A DNA stretch of 64,000 nucleotides from Bolinopsis microptera (Eukaryota; Ctenophora; Tentaculata; Lobata; Bolinopsidae). The DNA is taken from positions 10,578,902-10,642,901 of the forward strand of contig NC_087076.1 of the NCBI RefSeq assembly GCF_026151205.1. The letters are read 5' to 3'. The translations under genes were made by a program, and so were the position numbers. Below, piece after piece: positions 1 to 12,039 of the stretch. The first letter of the stretch is position 1. Each line of letters opens with the position of its first letter. The notes under the pieces were generated by a model, which worked only from the letters and a program-made list of their open reading frames with translations, was not told the DNA's origin and ran no database searches.

Positions 1-749
1 ACAGGTTCAGAACATCCCACTCCAGAGCAGGGAGGACGTTTTCAGAGGGCGGTACTGACGCTTGTCCTCCACCTGAGAGAGGGAGTGTTAGGTGAGGGGT
101 GCATGGTACATTAAAACCCCCATTTACCGCGAACCCCGATTTACCGGGGCCATCTCCTTCCCCCAAATATGCCTTAACATGATAATGTAAACAAACAATA
201 CCCCGATTTACTGCGAACCCCGATTTACCGCGGATGATTCCTTTACCAAAACTCCGCGGTAAATCGGCGTTTTACTATACTTAGTGATTAATAATTTACT
301 TCACTTTCACTGCTTTCATATTCACTTTCATTCTCACTATCACTTTCATTCTCACTATCACTTCCATTCTCACTATCACTTCCACTCTCTCAGAAGGGGT
401 ACTGGTGAGTATGATGCAAGAAACGCTACGGAGTATCTTTTGGGAGGAATTTCTAAAGAGCACATTTAATTGTTTCTTTATGTACATTTATGGTAAGTTG
501 GTGTACATCCTATACAAACATTGAAAAGGCTAAGTAAAATGCACTGTTTTTATAAGTTTTATATAAGTTTTATATAAGTTTTACTTAACTACATATTACA
601 TTTATTAAGTATAGGTTAAACATGGCTCCTCCGATTTCATAAAGGCGTACTTTGAGTAGGTAGATTGGGCCAGATTTCAGATACAGGAATGCCAGCGATT
701 ATCTATTCTGCTCTGCACCTTATTTCCGGATATCGTTTTTTGTCTTGCT
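1..749. other. Intergenic stretch left of the receptor pair
   Basis: No coding exon is seen. Bases 125-265 repeat short GATTTACCG-containing phrases in both orientations, giving a degenerate repeat, and bases 297-391 hold an 18-bp minisatellite listed separately. The rest is AT-rich and unremarkable. Confidence 0.5.
297..391. repeat. 18-bp minisatellite (about 5 units)
   Basis: The unit ATTCTCACTATCACTTYC is repeated almost without change. Open frames on both strands here (His/Phe/Ser-rich on one, MKVIVR-like on the other) are products of the repeat and not genes. Confidence 0.85.
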
Positions 750-1715
750 ATGATACCTCATAACAGCACTAATGAGGATTTGGCCATAAAGAATGAAGCA
801 GTTCGGTACATTTGGGCTGGATGGTTTATCTTTGTCATTTTAACAACACTTATCGGAGATACAATAATCCTCATTGCTTCCATCGCATATAAAGCCATCA
901 AACTACCATAAGTACTGGTTGCTTATATTCAGCACATAGCAGTTACTGATCTGGTGATCTCAATAACCTCCTTGTCTCTGCACTCTGTGTCACTGATAAG
1001 AAACAAGTGGGTATTTGGGGCTAATCTCTGCTACATAATACCTTATATAAGCAGTATAGCGTACCAAGCTGGAAGCCTCCTTGTCTGTGGTATGACGGTA
1101 TGTAAGTTACTGATCTTAAAGTTCCCCCTAAGATCATTTACCTGGACAGCAGGACAAGCTCACAAGGTATGTGGAATGATCTGGATCTTCACCCTAACCT
1201 CCCCCCTATGCTACTTCACAATCGGCAAAGATGACGTATCGTTTGATTACAGATCATACACATGCACGTATGAATTTAGCTCTCAGTTATGGAAGTTCCT
1301 GCAGCCAGCAGATTTTGCCATATTCTATATGATTCCAGCAATCACTGTCCTGGTCGCAGCGGTGATGATTCTTGCGGTTGCGAGAAGAGTAGCTAAAGAA
1401 GGGAGGCAGGGATTGAAGTGGCAGGGTGCCATGACTGTTGTGTTAACAGCAACCGTTTACAGTATCTCCATTTTACCCACATCAATCTATCATATTGCGG
1501 AGCCATTTGTGGAGAAAGAAGCTTCAGAACCAAGTCCGTTCAAGATAACTTATTACAGAGTTGCAGCCTCCTTCCTGACCATCAATGTCATCTCCAACTT
1601 TTACATTTACTGTCTTACTGTTAACAGTTTCAGAGATTTCCTCCGTATTCGGACACAGCGGATAACATCCTGGTTCCTGAATACTTTTAAAATCCAGGGT
1701 GGGCTTTTATTGTAA
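750..1715 (+). pseudogene. Class A GPCR, copy 1, with an in-frame nonsense codon
   Basis: This is a seven-transmembrane, rhodopsin-class receptor of 321 codons, closely similar to the copy at 2837. The ATG at 750 starts a protein with the same Asn-Ser-Thr-Asn-Glu N-terminus. The frame is uninterrupted except for TAA at 909-911 (codon 54), where copy 2 has GAA (Glu54) between TM1 and TM2. A single G-to-T change explains the break. After it the frame is open to the stop at 1713-1715 and all later helices are kept. As in copy 2, the DRY position reads CKL and the NPxxY position reads NFYIY. No ligand can be named. It is either a young pseudogene, a null allele or an assembly error; the rest of the frame shows little decay. 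Confidence 0.85.
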
Positions 1716-2836
1716 TTTTTTTTTGCAATCGGTTTTATTTAGCATAACTGTAAAATTACATTTCAAAGAAAAACCCTTTCTCATTAAATACAAAAAGTCT
1801 TTAAAGTGACTGTTGCCATACGGATTATTTGCGATTTAACCTTTTTTAGTAATCAATTGAACTTTTAAACCAAATTAAAATTAAACGGTGAAATGTTAAC
1901 AGTTTGATTTCCCAGGAAACGCAGAAGGTTTCCGCCGGTCAAGTGTCAACTAATACCGCTGAACATGGCTAGGGTTAACAAAGAAGTACTAGAACCTATG
2001 TTTCAAACAGCTCACTCGACAATATTTAAGGAACATTTGATTTACTCCAGAACAATTAGTCACACAAAACGCTTGGTATTTCGAGAAACTGCCGAAATAG
2101 TTGTATTTGAATCTAGTGATTTGATTAACTACCTTGATTTATAAATACTTTGATTCCTAATTCTCATTATCATTATGAGTGTAACTGTAAATCTTAAAAT
2201 TAACAATAAATGGCGGCCAAATACCGAAAGTCTTAGAAACTGTGTTTGGAGTCAAAGATATTATCTTTGAAAGGTGTTTACTGTTAAAAATGCTTTTTTT
2301 TTAATTGTGTCAAACACAATCGTGATCTTCCGCATGTTCTCTTATGAACCAATTGTTTCTCATTTGTTTTAGATAACAATTGGAGATGGAGATTAATCAT
2401 TTCGTTAACATGTCGGATATGTGGGATATAAATGATAAAACTAAAACATTTCAAAAACGTTTTAAAGCAGTAAAATGTTTCCCATACTCAATAGTCAATT
2501 AGAAGTCACATGTCACATACGGTAAACGGTGATCATTATAATATAATGATATTATGTATCTCACTAGGACGTATTGTCAACTACGGAAATGAGCAATCAA
2601 GGAGGTATTATATTTAGTAGAGACATGATATAGACAACATATTCACAAGAGTTAAAAGGGGACCCTGGACAGTGGACGTAATCTTGCAGTTTCAATTTAT
2701 CGTTTAAGTTGCCGTTCTCACGTACAAAAAGGAATGAAATTTAATCCAGATATCCTACGGTGCGGTTCTAAGGTTACTGAATTCTGACCTCACTTCCCAC
2801 TTTCAAAGTTTAAGTTGATGCTGTTTATTATTTGTT

Positions 2837-3799
2837 ATGTCCCTATCTAACAGCACTAATGAGGATTTGGCTATAAAGGATGATGCAATACGGTACATCT
2901 GGGCAGGATGGTACATCTTAGTCATCATCACGTCCTTTTTAGGAGACACAATCATTCTCATTGCCTCCATCAAATACAGAGCGATCAAACTACCTGAAGT
3001 ATTAGTTGCTTTTATTCAGCACATAGCGGTGTTTGATCTGGCAATCTGCACCACTTCGTCCTTCCCAAGCTCTGTCTCACTGATAAGAAACAAGTGGATA
3101 TTCGGGGACGTTCTCTGCTACCTGAGACCTTACTGCAATTACTTCGTTTACCAGGCTGGAATGTTTCTTGTCTGTGGCATGACGGTATGTAAGTTACTGA
3201 TCTTAAAGTTTCCCCTAAGATCATTTACCTGGACAGCAGGACAAGCTCACAAGGTATGTGGAATGATGTGGCTGCTGGCTCTTTACTGGCCCATCTGTTA
3301 TCTCTTAGTTGATAAAGATGATGTGTCCTTTGATTACAGATCATATGCCTGCAAGTATGGATTTAGCTCGGAGTTATGGAGGTTCTTGGAGCCAGTAGGT
3401 ATGGCGATATTTTATTTTGCTCCGAATTTTGTCATCGTTGTAACTACGGTGATGATCCTGGCTGTGGCAAAGAGAGCAACAGCAGCGCGGGAGGGAATGA
3501 AATGGCAAGGTGTCGTGACGGTGGTGTTAACAGTAGCTGCATACACCATCTCCTTCCTTCCTATGGCAGTTTATCATATTTTAAAACCATTCGTAGAGAA
3601 AGATCCTTCAAGACCAGGTCCTTTCAAAATAACTTATTACAGAGTGTCATTTTCCTTCCTGACCATCAATGTCATAGCCAACTTTTACATTTACTGTCTT
3701 GCTATCACCAGTTTCAGAGATTTCCTTCGTCTCCGAACTAAGCGAATCATTTTCTATCTCCGGAATACACTTAAAACCCAGGGTATGCTATTATTGTGA
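2837..3799 (+). CDS. Rhodopsin-class G-protein-coupled receptor (orphan), intact
   Basis: This single-exon frame encodes 320 aa from the ATG at 2837, with seven hydrophobic segments and an N-glycosylation motif (NST, residues 5-7). Cys94 at the top of TM3 and Cys172 in the second extracellular loop form the usual disulfide pair. TM4 carries Trp145. Two class A microswitches differ from the norm: the DRY site at the end of TM3 reads Cys-Lys-Leu (118-120), and NPxxY in TM7 reads NFYIY (282-286). TM6 keeps its proline (P242). It would act in the plasma membrane, but ligand and G protein cannot be inferred. The broken copy 1 lies 2.1 kb upstream on the same strand, so this is a local duplication. 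I recognise the general style as a cnidarian orphan receptor expansion, from memory only. Confidence 0.9.
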   Translation: MSLSNSTNEDLAIKDDAIRYIWAGWYILVIITSFLGDTIILIASIKYRAIKLPEVLVAFIQHIAVFDLAICTTSSFPSSVSLIRNKWIFGDVLCYLRPYCNYFVYQAGMFLVCGMTVCKLLILKFPLRSFTWTAGQAHKVCGMMWLLALYWPICYLLVDKDDVSFDYRSYACKYGFSSELWRFLEPVGMAIFYFAPNFVIVVTTVMILAVAKRATAAREGMKWQGVVTVVLTVAAYTISFLPMAVYHILKPFVEKDPSRPGPFKITYYRVSFSFLTINVIANFYIYCLAITSFRDFLRLRTKRIIFYLRNTLKTQGMLLL

Positions 3800-4495
3800 C
3801 TTCTTTTCTGCGATCAGTTGTATATATAATACAACAACACTTGTTTTAGTACTAAACAATTGACCTTAAATCAAGACTTAAATAAGATACTGAAAATGTT
3901 AACAATTTGATCCCTAGGAAACGAAGAAAATTTCCGAAGTACAACCAAAACTTTCCGAAGTTCAGCTAGCGCTTCGCGAGGATAGGGCTGATAACAAACA
4001 CTTTTATCACACCGCTCGCTCACTCCTCAACAAATATTTAAGGAACATTTGAATTTCTCCTGAACAAGTAGTTACGCAAAACGCTTGATAATGTGAAGAA
4101 ATAGTTGCGTTTGAATCTATTGATTGACCATTTTAATCGTACTTTGATTCATAATTTTCACTGAAACCTTACAACCTAAGATACATAGCGGACAAATAAT
4201 TAAATTTTTGAAAAGTTTTGATTGGCACATTACAGATGTACGGATAATTTTGTAAGAGTGTGCTAGATATTTTAATTTGTTAATCTGATTTGTTTCATAT
4301 TGAATCGTGATCTTTTTTCTGGTATTTTACGACGGAGTTTTTGGCATTGGTTTGATATAACGATCGAAGATGGAGACTTATCATTTCGTTACCATATGGA
4401 TATTCTGACAAAACTATTAGGATTTGGAGTGTAAATCCCTCCACCTCAACTGTGAAATGATCCCTCGCATGTTTCTCAGACGGATCAACTCACAC

Positions 4496-5649
4496 TCACT
4501 CACGAGCTAACTCACACAAGAAGTTAAAGCAGTCCTCTTCCGCTTGCCAGTAATATGAAGCAGCCTGGTTGTTGGCCCAGAACTCGGGGGTTGCTTGCGG
4601 AGGTATGCCTGGAGCGGGAATGGTGTCTGCTGTTGTAGCTGATGTGGTCGGTGACCCGTCACTCGCTTGTAGCTCAAACATGTATATCTGCTCTTTACCT
4701 GTGTGGAAAATGCTTTATAAATCTGAACACATAGTGTATTAAATACATAAGGTATTACTTAGTATTGAAATCAAAATCAATCTTAATTACCAAGATCTTT
4801 TCAAACAATGTTGCCTAAAATTACACAGCAAATGATAAGTGATAACCGACCGTTCTCATCGTAGTATTTGTGAATAGCTCCAGGAGTGGTGTCCGTGTAG
4901 TCGGTTGCGATGTGTCTGGAAATACCACTGGTCCCAGCTACAGCAGCCCCACTGTTACTGCTCGTTGCAGTTGAAGGTTCCGGCGTGCTCTGCAGGTGGA
5001 CTGGAGCGAAGCGGCTTGGTCTTGAGGTGGCTGAGGAGCGGCTCTCGTGCGAGCGGCGCTGTGTGTTTAGTTGAGATTGTCGGCGCAGTCTCACGTTCAC
5101 AGGCGACTCTGAATTCAAAAATTGATGGTCAATACGTCTGAGGGTACTTAAAATTTAAAAGTATTTACAATCATAACAAAGATTCCAATGAAATTCAAAC
5201 AGTTACCAACCTTGAGTGCCAGTATCGAAGCTGCGTGTTTCCCTCAGTAAACTAGCATTTGTCTTCACCTCCGAGTGGTCGTGATGTAGCTGACCCCTCT
5301 CTGGGACTACAGCAATAGTCTTCATTTGTCTCAGAACCCTTGGAGATGGTGGTCCGGCAGTAGAACCTCCCTCAACGTCTCGCTCTGAGCTCGGGAATGC
5401 AGCCAGGAAATCAACATGAGCACTTGTTTGGCCGTCAGTTCGACACACTTTCCGTTTGGTCAGTGTCAGTTCCCCGTCTTGTTTGGTATCCTCCAACAAA
5501 GCCGGCACGTCAAGGTCGTCCCCCAAACTTATGGTATCTAGAGAAGATTCCCTCCCGGGGGAGGGATCTTCCCGGCCAGATTGTTCTCGAACTGAAGTGT
5601 CACGTGTTGAGGCAGACCGTGGAGAGTCGTCCTCCTCTCGGTCTGTCAT
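4496..5649 (-). CDS. Three-exon gene for a 299-aa Ser-rich protein of unknown function
   Basis: The exons are 5649-5211, 5108-4851 and 4698-4496 on the minus strand. They join in phase across GT-AG introns (donors GTTGG and GTCGG, acceptors TTCAG and CACAG), giving 900 nt or 299 aa plus stop. The ATG at 5649 (MTDREEDD) follows an in-frame stop if the small exon at 5773-5837 is the 5' UTR. The first two thirds are charged, Ser/Pro/Thr-rich and probably disordered. The last 90 residues look more ordered: the exon 2-3 junction reads KYYDENGKEQIYMFEL, and the C-terminus is aromatic (EFWANNQAASYYWQAEEDCF) and ends ELARE. I do not recognise a family, and no signal peptide or membrane segment is seen. 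The clean phase agreement of all three exons is the main support. Confidence 0.72.
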
Positions 5650-5772
5650 CTTGCTGCCTGACTGATCCCAACAGTATAGGACGTCGTAAGCGGGTTCCTC
5701 CTTCCTGCTGCTAAAAAGAGGAATTAGAAAGCAAAATAAAGGTCAGAATGTTTTAGACTTAAATTTATTACC

Positions 5773-5960
5773 TCTATGCGAACACCATGCTCATTGATTT
5801 GACTGCCTTGTGTGGAACAATTTATCATCAATCAAACTTAAAATGGGTTATGGGTCTATCGTGATTCGTGTGTGTGCAGTATCGATCGATCAAATCGATC
5901 GAATAGTGCGCGCGCCTGCGCTTCGAAATATATTATATTATTTCCCGCGCGTCTTTCAAC
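5773..5960 (-). promoter_or_regulatory. Candidate 5' UTR exon and CpG-rich promoter of the 299-aa gene
   Basis: On the minus strand a short stretch ending at a GTAATAA donor (5773) could splice to an acceptor (TTTTTAG) at about 5713. It places a stop codon in frame upstream of the MTDREE start. Just upstream (5880-5960) is a cluster of CpG-rich text (GCGCGCGCCTGCGCTTCG and CGATCGATCAAATCGATCG), unusual for this AT-rich window and typical of a promoter. No TATA box is obvious. Confidence 0.35.
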
Positions 5961-6274
5961 TGCACACAGTGATTTAGTTTCCTGCATCAATGTCAAACGG
6001 AATTCGCGCCTGATGTAAACACATATAATGATTCCTCAAAATGGAGACATTTTCGAAATTTCAGATTTCGGCAAAAACAGCCTACAACTGATATATCTTA
6101 CAAGTTATTAGTTCTAATATGACAGGAAAGTGTTTTGAACCGGTGAAAAAGGATGGTGAAGGTGAAATATGCCAAAAATTTAAATTCTGAAATTCATCTA
6201 AAAACATAGTTGGGAACCGGATTTCCAAGATAAGAAGAAATTGTAACTGTGCTAATACACCAGGGAAGACATTT

Positions 6275-9200
6275 ACAGTTGCCACCCTGGTAGATCTGGA
6301 AGTACGTTACCAGTTATTCGGTGCCTTCAGGTGGGGGGGGGGGGGGGGGGCGAAAAATGGGCCGAAAAGCGGCATTGTCGGGTGTTTTCAAATTGTAAGA
6401 TTTAAAAGCCAGAATTTCGGCTTAAGTTGGCTGGGACATGCCTAAATTGAAGTGGGTGAGTTGCATAGAGGTAGTACAAGTGTGATCCGTTGCAGAAAGC
6501 CTTGTTCCCAACATTCGAAATGACTTGAAAAGATTTTGTAAAAAATTGGAGACATTTTGGAATCCATGGGAATTTTTTGGAGACATCCATATTTCGCCCT
6601 AAAACGTCTCCAATGAGTTTGGTTGGCACCCTGGTTGATCTGGAAGTACGTTACCAGTTATTTGGGGCCTTCAGGGGGGAAAATGGGCCGAAAAATGGGC
6701 CGAAAAGGGGCATTTTCGGGTGTTTTCAAATTTGAGATTTCAAAGCCAGATTTTCGGCTTTAGTTGGCTGGGACACGCCCAAATTGGTGTGGGTGAGTTG
6801 CATAGAGGTAGTACAAGTGTGATCCGTTGCAGAAATCCGGGTTCCCAAGATTCAAAATGACTTGACAAGATTTTGTAAAAAATTGGAGACATTTTGGAAT
6901 CCATGGGAATTTTTTGGAGACATCCATATTTCGCCCTAAAACGTCTCCAATGAGTTTGGTTGGCACCCTGGTTGATCTGGAAGTACGTTACCAGTTATTT
7001 GGGGCCTTCAGGGGGGAAAATGGGCCGAAAAATGGGCCGAAAAGGGGCATTTTCGGGTGTTTTCAAATTTGAGATTTCAAAGCCAGATTTTCGGCTTTAG
7101 TTGGCTGGGACACGCCCAAATTGGTGTGGGTGAGTTGCATAGAGGTAGTACAAGTGTGATCCGTTGCAGAAATCCGGGTTCCCAAGATTCAAAATGACTT
7201 GACAAGATTTTGTAAAAAATTGGAGACATTTTGGAATCCATGGGAATTTTTTGGAGACATCCATATTTCGCCCTAAAACGTCTCCAATGAGTTTGGTTGG
7301 CACCCTGGTTGATCTGGAAGTACGTTACCAGTTATTTGGGGCCTTCAGGGGGGAAAATGGGCCGAAAAATGGGCCGAAAAGGGGCATTTTCGGGTGTTTT
7401 CAAATTTGAGATTTCAAAGCCAGATTTTCGGCTTTAGTTGGCTGGGACACGCCCAAATTGGTGTGGGTGAGTTGCATAGAGGTAGTACAAGTGTGATCCG
7501 TTGCAGAAATCCGGGTTCCCAAGATTCAAAATGACTTGACAAGATTTTGTAAAAAATTGGAGACATTTTGGAATCCATGGGAATTTTTTGGAGACATCCA
7601 TATTTCGCCCTAAAACGTCTCCAATGAGTTTGGTTGGCACCCTGGTTGATCTGGAAGTACGTTACCAGTTATTTGGGGCCTTCAGGGGGGAAAATGGGCC
7701 GAAAAATGGGCCGAAAAGGGGCATTTTCGGGTGTTTTCAAATTTGAGATTTCAAAGCCAGATTTTCGGCTTTAGTTGGCTGGGACACGCCCAAATTGGTG
7801 TGGGTGAGTTGCATAGAGGTAGTACAAGTGTGATCCGTTGCAGAAATCCGGGTTCCCAAGATTCAAAATGACTTGACAAGATTTTGTAAAAAATTGGAGA
7901 CATTTTGGAATCCATGGGAATTTTTTGGAGACATCCATATTTCGCCCTAAAACGTCTCCAATGAGTTTGGTTGGCACCCTGGTTGATCTGGAAGTACGTT
8001 ACCAGTTATTTGGGGCCTTCAGGGGGGAAAATGGGCCGAAAAATGGGCCGAAAAGGGGCATTTTCGGGTGTTTTCAAATTTGAGATTTCAAAGCCAGATT
8101 TTCGGCTTTAGTTGGCTGGGACACGCCCAAATTGGTGTGGGTGAGTTGCACAGAGGTAGTACAAGTGTGATCCGTTGCAGAAATCCGGGTTCCCAAGATT
8201 CAAAATGACTTGACAAGATTTTGTAAAAAATTGGAGACATTTTGGAATCCATGGGAATTTTTTGGAGACATCCATATTTCGCCCTAAAACGTCTCCAATG
8301 AGTTTGGTTGGCACCCTGGTTGATCTGGAAGTACGTTACCAGTTATTTGGGGCCTTCAGGGGGGAAAATGGGCCGAAAAATGGGCCGAAAAGGGGCATTT
8401 TCGGGTGTTTTCAAATTTGAGATTTCAAAGCCAGATTTTCGGCTTTAGTTGGCTGGGACACGCCCAAATTGGTGTGGGTGAGTTGCACAGAGGTAGTACA
8501 AGTGTGATCCGTTGCAGAAATCCGGGTTCCCAAGATTCAAAATGACTTGACAAGATTTTGTAAAAAATTGGAGACATTTTGGAATCCATGGGAATTTTTT
8601 GGAGACATCCATATTTCGCCCTAAAACGTCTCCAATGAGTTTGGTTGGCACCCTGGTTGATCTGGAAGTACGTTACCAGTTATTTGGGGCCTTCAGGGGG
8701 GAAAATGGGCCGAAAAATGGGCCGAAAAGGGGCATTTTCGGGTGTTTTCAAATTTGAGATTTCAAAGCCAGATTTTCGGCTTTAGTTGGCTGGGACACGC
8801 CCAAATTGGTGTGGGTGAGTTGCACAGAGGTAGTACAAGTGTGATCCGTTGCAGAAATCCGGGTTCCCAAGATTCAAAATGACTTGACAAGATTTTGTAA
8901 AAAATTGGAGACATTTTGGAATCCATGGGAATTTTTTGGAGACATCCATATTTCGCCCTAAAACGTCTCCAATGAGTTTGGTTGGCACCCTGGTTGATCT
9001 GGAAGTACGTTACCAGTTATTTGGGGCCTTCAGGGGGGAAAATGGGCCGAAAAATGGGCCGAAAAGGGGCATTTTCGGGTGTTTTCAAATTTGAGATTTC
9101 AAAGCCAGATTTTCGGCTTTAGTTGGCTGGGACACGCCCAAATTGGTGTGGGTGAGTTGCACAGAGGTAGTACAAGTGTGATCCGTTGCAGAAATCCGGG

Positions 9201-11583
9201 TTCCCAAGATTCAAAATGACTTGACAAGATTTTGTAAAAAATTGGAGACATTTTGGAATCCATGGGAATTTTTTGGAGACATCCATATTTCGCCCTAAAA
9301 CGTCTCCAATGAGTTTGGTTGGCACCCTGGTTGATCTGGAAGTACGTTACCAGTTATTTGGGGCCTTCAGGGGGGAAAATGGGCCGAAAAATGGGCCGAA
9401 AAGGGGCATTTTCGGGTGTTTTCAAATTTGAGATTTCAAAGCCAGATTTTCGGCTTTAGTTGGCTGGGACACGCCCAAATTGGTGTGGGTGAGTTGCATA
9501 GAGGTAGTACAAGTGTGATCCGTTGCAGAAATCCGGGTTCCCAAGATTCAAAATGACTTGACAAGATTTTGTAAAAAATTGGAGACATTTTGGAATCCAT
9601 GGGAATTTTTTGGAGACATCCATATTTCGCCCTAAAACGTCTCCAATGAGTTTGGTTGGCACCCTGGTTGATCTGGAAGTACGTTACCAGTTATTTGGGG
9701 CCTTCAGGGGGGAAAATGGGCCGAAAAATGGGCCGAAAAGGGGCATTTTCGGGTGTTTTCAAATTTGAGATTTCAAAGCCAGATTTTCGGCTTTAGTTGG
9801 CTGGGACACGCCCAAATTGGTGTGGGTGAGTTGCATAGAGGTAGTACAAGTGTGATCCGTTGCAGAAATCCGGGTTCCCAAGATTCAAAATGACTTGACA
9901 AGATTTTGTAAAAAATTGGAGACATTTTGGAATCCATGGGAATTTTTTGGAGACATCCATATTTCGCCCTAAAACGTCTCCAATGAGTTTGGTTGGCACC
10001 CTGGTTGATCTGGAAGTACGTTACCAGTTATTTGGGGCCTTCAGGGGGGAAAATGGGCCGAAAAATGGGCCGAAAAGGGGCATTTTCGGGTGTTTTCAAA
10101 TTTGAGATTTCAAAGCCAGATTTTCGGCTTTAGTTGGCTGGGACACGCCCAAATTGGTGTGGGTGAGTTGCATAGAGGTAGTACAAGTGTGATCCGTTGC
10201 AGAAATCCGGGTTCCCAAGATTCAAAATGACTTGACAAGATTTTGTAAAAAATTGGAGACATTTTGGAATCCATGGGAATTTTTTGGAGACATCCATATT
10301 TCGCCCTAAAACGTCTCCAATGAGTTTGGTTGGCACCCTGGTTGATCTGGAAGTACGTTACCAGTTATTTGGGGCCTTCAGGGGGGAAAATGGGCCGAAA
10401 AATGGGCCGAAAAGGGGCATTTTCGGGTGTTTTCAAATTTGAGATTTCAAAGCCAGATTTTCGGCTTTAGTTGGCTGGGACACGCCCAAATTGGTGTGGG
10501 TGAGTTGCATAGAGGTAGTACAAGTGTGATCCGTTGCAGAAATCCGGGTTCCCAAGATTCAAAATGACTTGACAAGATTTTGTAAAAAATTGGAGACATT
10601 TTGGAATCCATGGGAATTTTTTGGAGACATCCATATTTCGCCCTAAAACGTCTCCAATGAGTTTGGTTGGCACCCTGGTTGATCTGGAAGTACGTTACCA
10701 GTTATTTGGGGCCTTCAGGGGGGAAAATGGGCCGAAAAATGGGCCGAAAAGGGGCATTTTCGGGTGTTTTCAAATTTGAGATTTCAAAGCCAGATTTTCG
10801 GCTTTAGTTGGCTGGGACACGCCCAAATTGGTGTGGGTGAGTTGCATAGAGGTAGTACAAGTGTGATCCGTTGCAGAAATCCGGGTTCCCAAGATTCAAA
10901 ATGACTTGACAAGATTTTGTAAAAAATTGGAGACATTTTGGAATCCATGGGAATTTTTTGGAGACATCCATATTTCGCCCTAAAACGTCTCCAATGAGTT
11001 TGGTTGGCACCCTGGTTGATCTGGAAGTACGTTACCAGTTATTTGGGGCCTTCAGGGGGGAAAATGGGCCGAAAAATGGGCCGAAAAGGGGCATTTTCGG
11101 GTGTTTTCAAATTTGAGATTTCAAAGCCAGATTTTCGGCTTTAGTTGGCTGGGACACGCCCAAATTGGTGTGGGTGAGTTGCACAGAGGTAGTACAAGTG
11201 TGATCCGTTGCAGAAATCCGGGTTCCCAAGATTCAAAATGACTTGACAAGATTTTGTAAAAAATTGGAGACATTTTGGAATCCATGGGAATTTTTTGGAG
11301 ACATCCATATTTCGCCCTAAAACGTCTCCAATGAGTTTGGTTGGCACCCTGGTTGATCTGGAAGTACGTTACCAGTTATTTGGGGCCTTCAGGGGGGAAA
11401 ATGGGCCGAAAAATGGGCCGAAAAGGGGAATTTTCGGGTGATTTCAAATTTGAGATTTCAAAGCCAGATTTTCGGCTTTAGTTGGCTGGGACATGCCCAA
11501 ATTGGTGTGGGTGAGTTGCATAGAGGTAGTACATACAAGTGTGATCTGTTGTTGAAAGCGTTCAGTTTTGTTGGCACCCTGGT
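6275..11583. repeat. 337-bp tandem satellite, about 15 units
   Basis: A 337-bp unit repeats head to tail, with near-identical units starting at or about 6633, 6970, 7307 and so on to 11318. The first unit is longer (358 bp, including an 18-nt G run near 6332) and the last is truncated. Central units are almost identical, while both edges decay into diverged copies (about 6000-6274 and 11584-11860). A single C/T site (TTGCACAG or TTGCATAG) splits the units into blocks: four T, four C, five T, one C. Each unit holds a 68-codon minus frame, but it starts at GTG and 337 is not a multiple of 3, so the array is not coding. Confidence 0.97.
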
Positions 11584-12039
11584 GGACCTATTAAAGCCAG
11601 ATTGTCGGTTATAAATATAACATGTCCTAATTGTAGTAGGTGAGTCGCAGAGAAGTAGGCTCTATCTATCTGATTGATCACAGCTACAGAAAACCGGGTT
11701 TCTAAGGCCAAGGTCAGCAATGATTTGGAAACATTTCAAAACATATTATGGAACTATTCTGAGAATCAATTGGGAGTAAGTGGAATTGGGATTAAAGGAT
11801 TAAGTGGAAAATTCCGAATTGTGCCTTCAAAGGTCTCCAGTCTGCTGAGTTTTTGATGTCCTGGTAGATGAGGCAGGATTTTTTTTCAGCTTATGGGGTC
11901 ATTATACATATTCTATATTGATTTTTGTTATCCATTTCTATAAAAATTGCCGTTGTTAATTATCAAAATTTTGTACTGTATACTATTATTAATAATATCT
12001 ACAACATTTTTGTAGTAACTGGGAAGATGGAGAGATGTT
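11584..12039. other. Decayed satellite edge and AT-rich spacer
   Basis: Bases 11584-11860 are a strongly diverged copy of the 337-bp unit (shared phrases such as AAAGCCAGATTGTCGG and AAAACCGGGTTTC). Bases 11860-12039 are AT-rich, with nothing recognisable. Confidence 0.5.

Larger units (their letters stand above)
750..4400 (+). repeat. Tandem segmental duplication of about 2.0-2.1 kb
   Basis: The two receptor genes share their coding sequence and also their 3' flanks. Matching stretches include the region after each stop (near 1900 and 3900, with TTTGATYYCYMGGAAACG-like text) and a shared GATGGAGAYTWATCATTTCGTTA phrase, split by small changes, near 2380 and 4368. The repeat therefore covers a receptor plus roughly 0.6-0.7 kb of downstream DNA. 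No other gene is visible in 1716-2836 or 3800-4495. Confidence 0.75.

Noticed and set aside
5397-5714. 105-codon plus-strand frame
   Set aside because: It is a shadow of the minus-strand exon 5211-5649, whose splice phases agree with two further exons.
6760-11347. Repeated 68-codon minus-strand frame in each 337-bp unit, as a gene family
   Set aside because: It opens with GTG and not ATG, the unit length is not a multiple of three, and conservation follows from repeat homogenisation at DNA level.
6275-11583. CRISPR array
   Set aside because: Units are 337 bp and nearly identical along their full length, with no short repeat alternating with unique spacers; the genome is eukaryotic.
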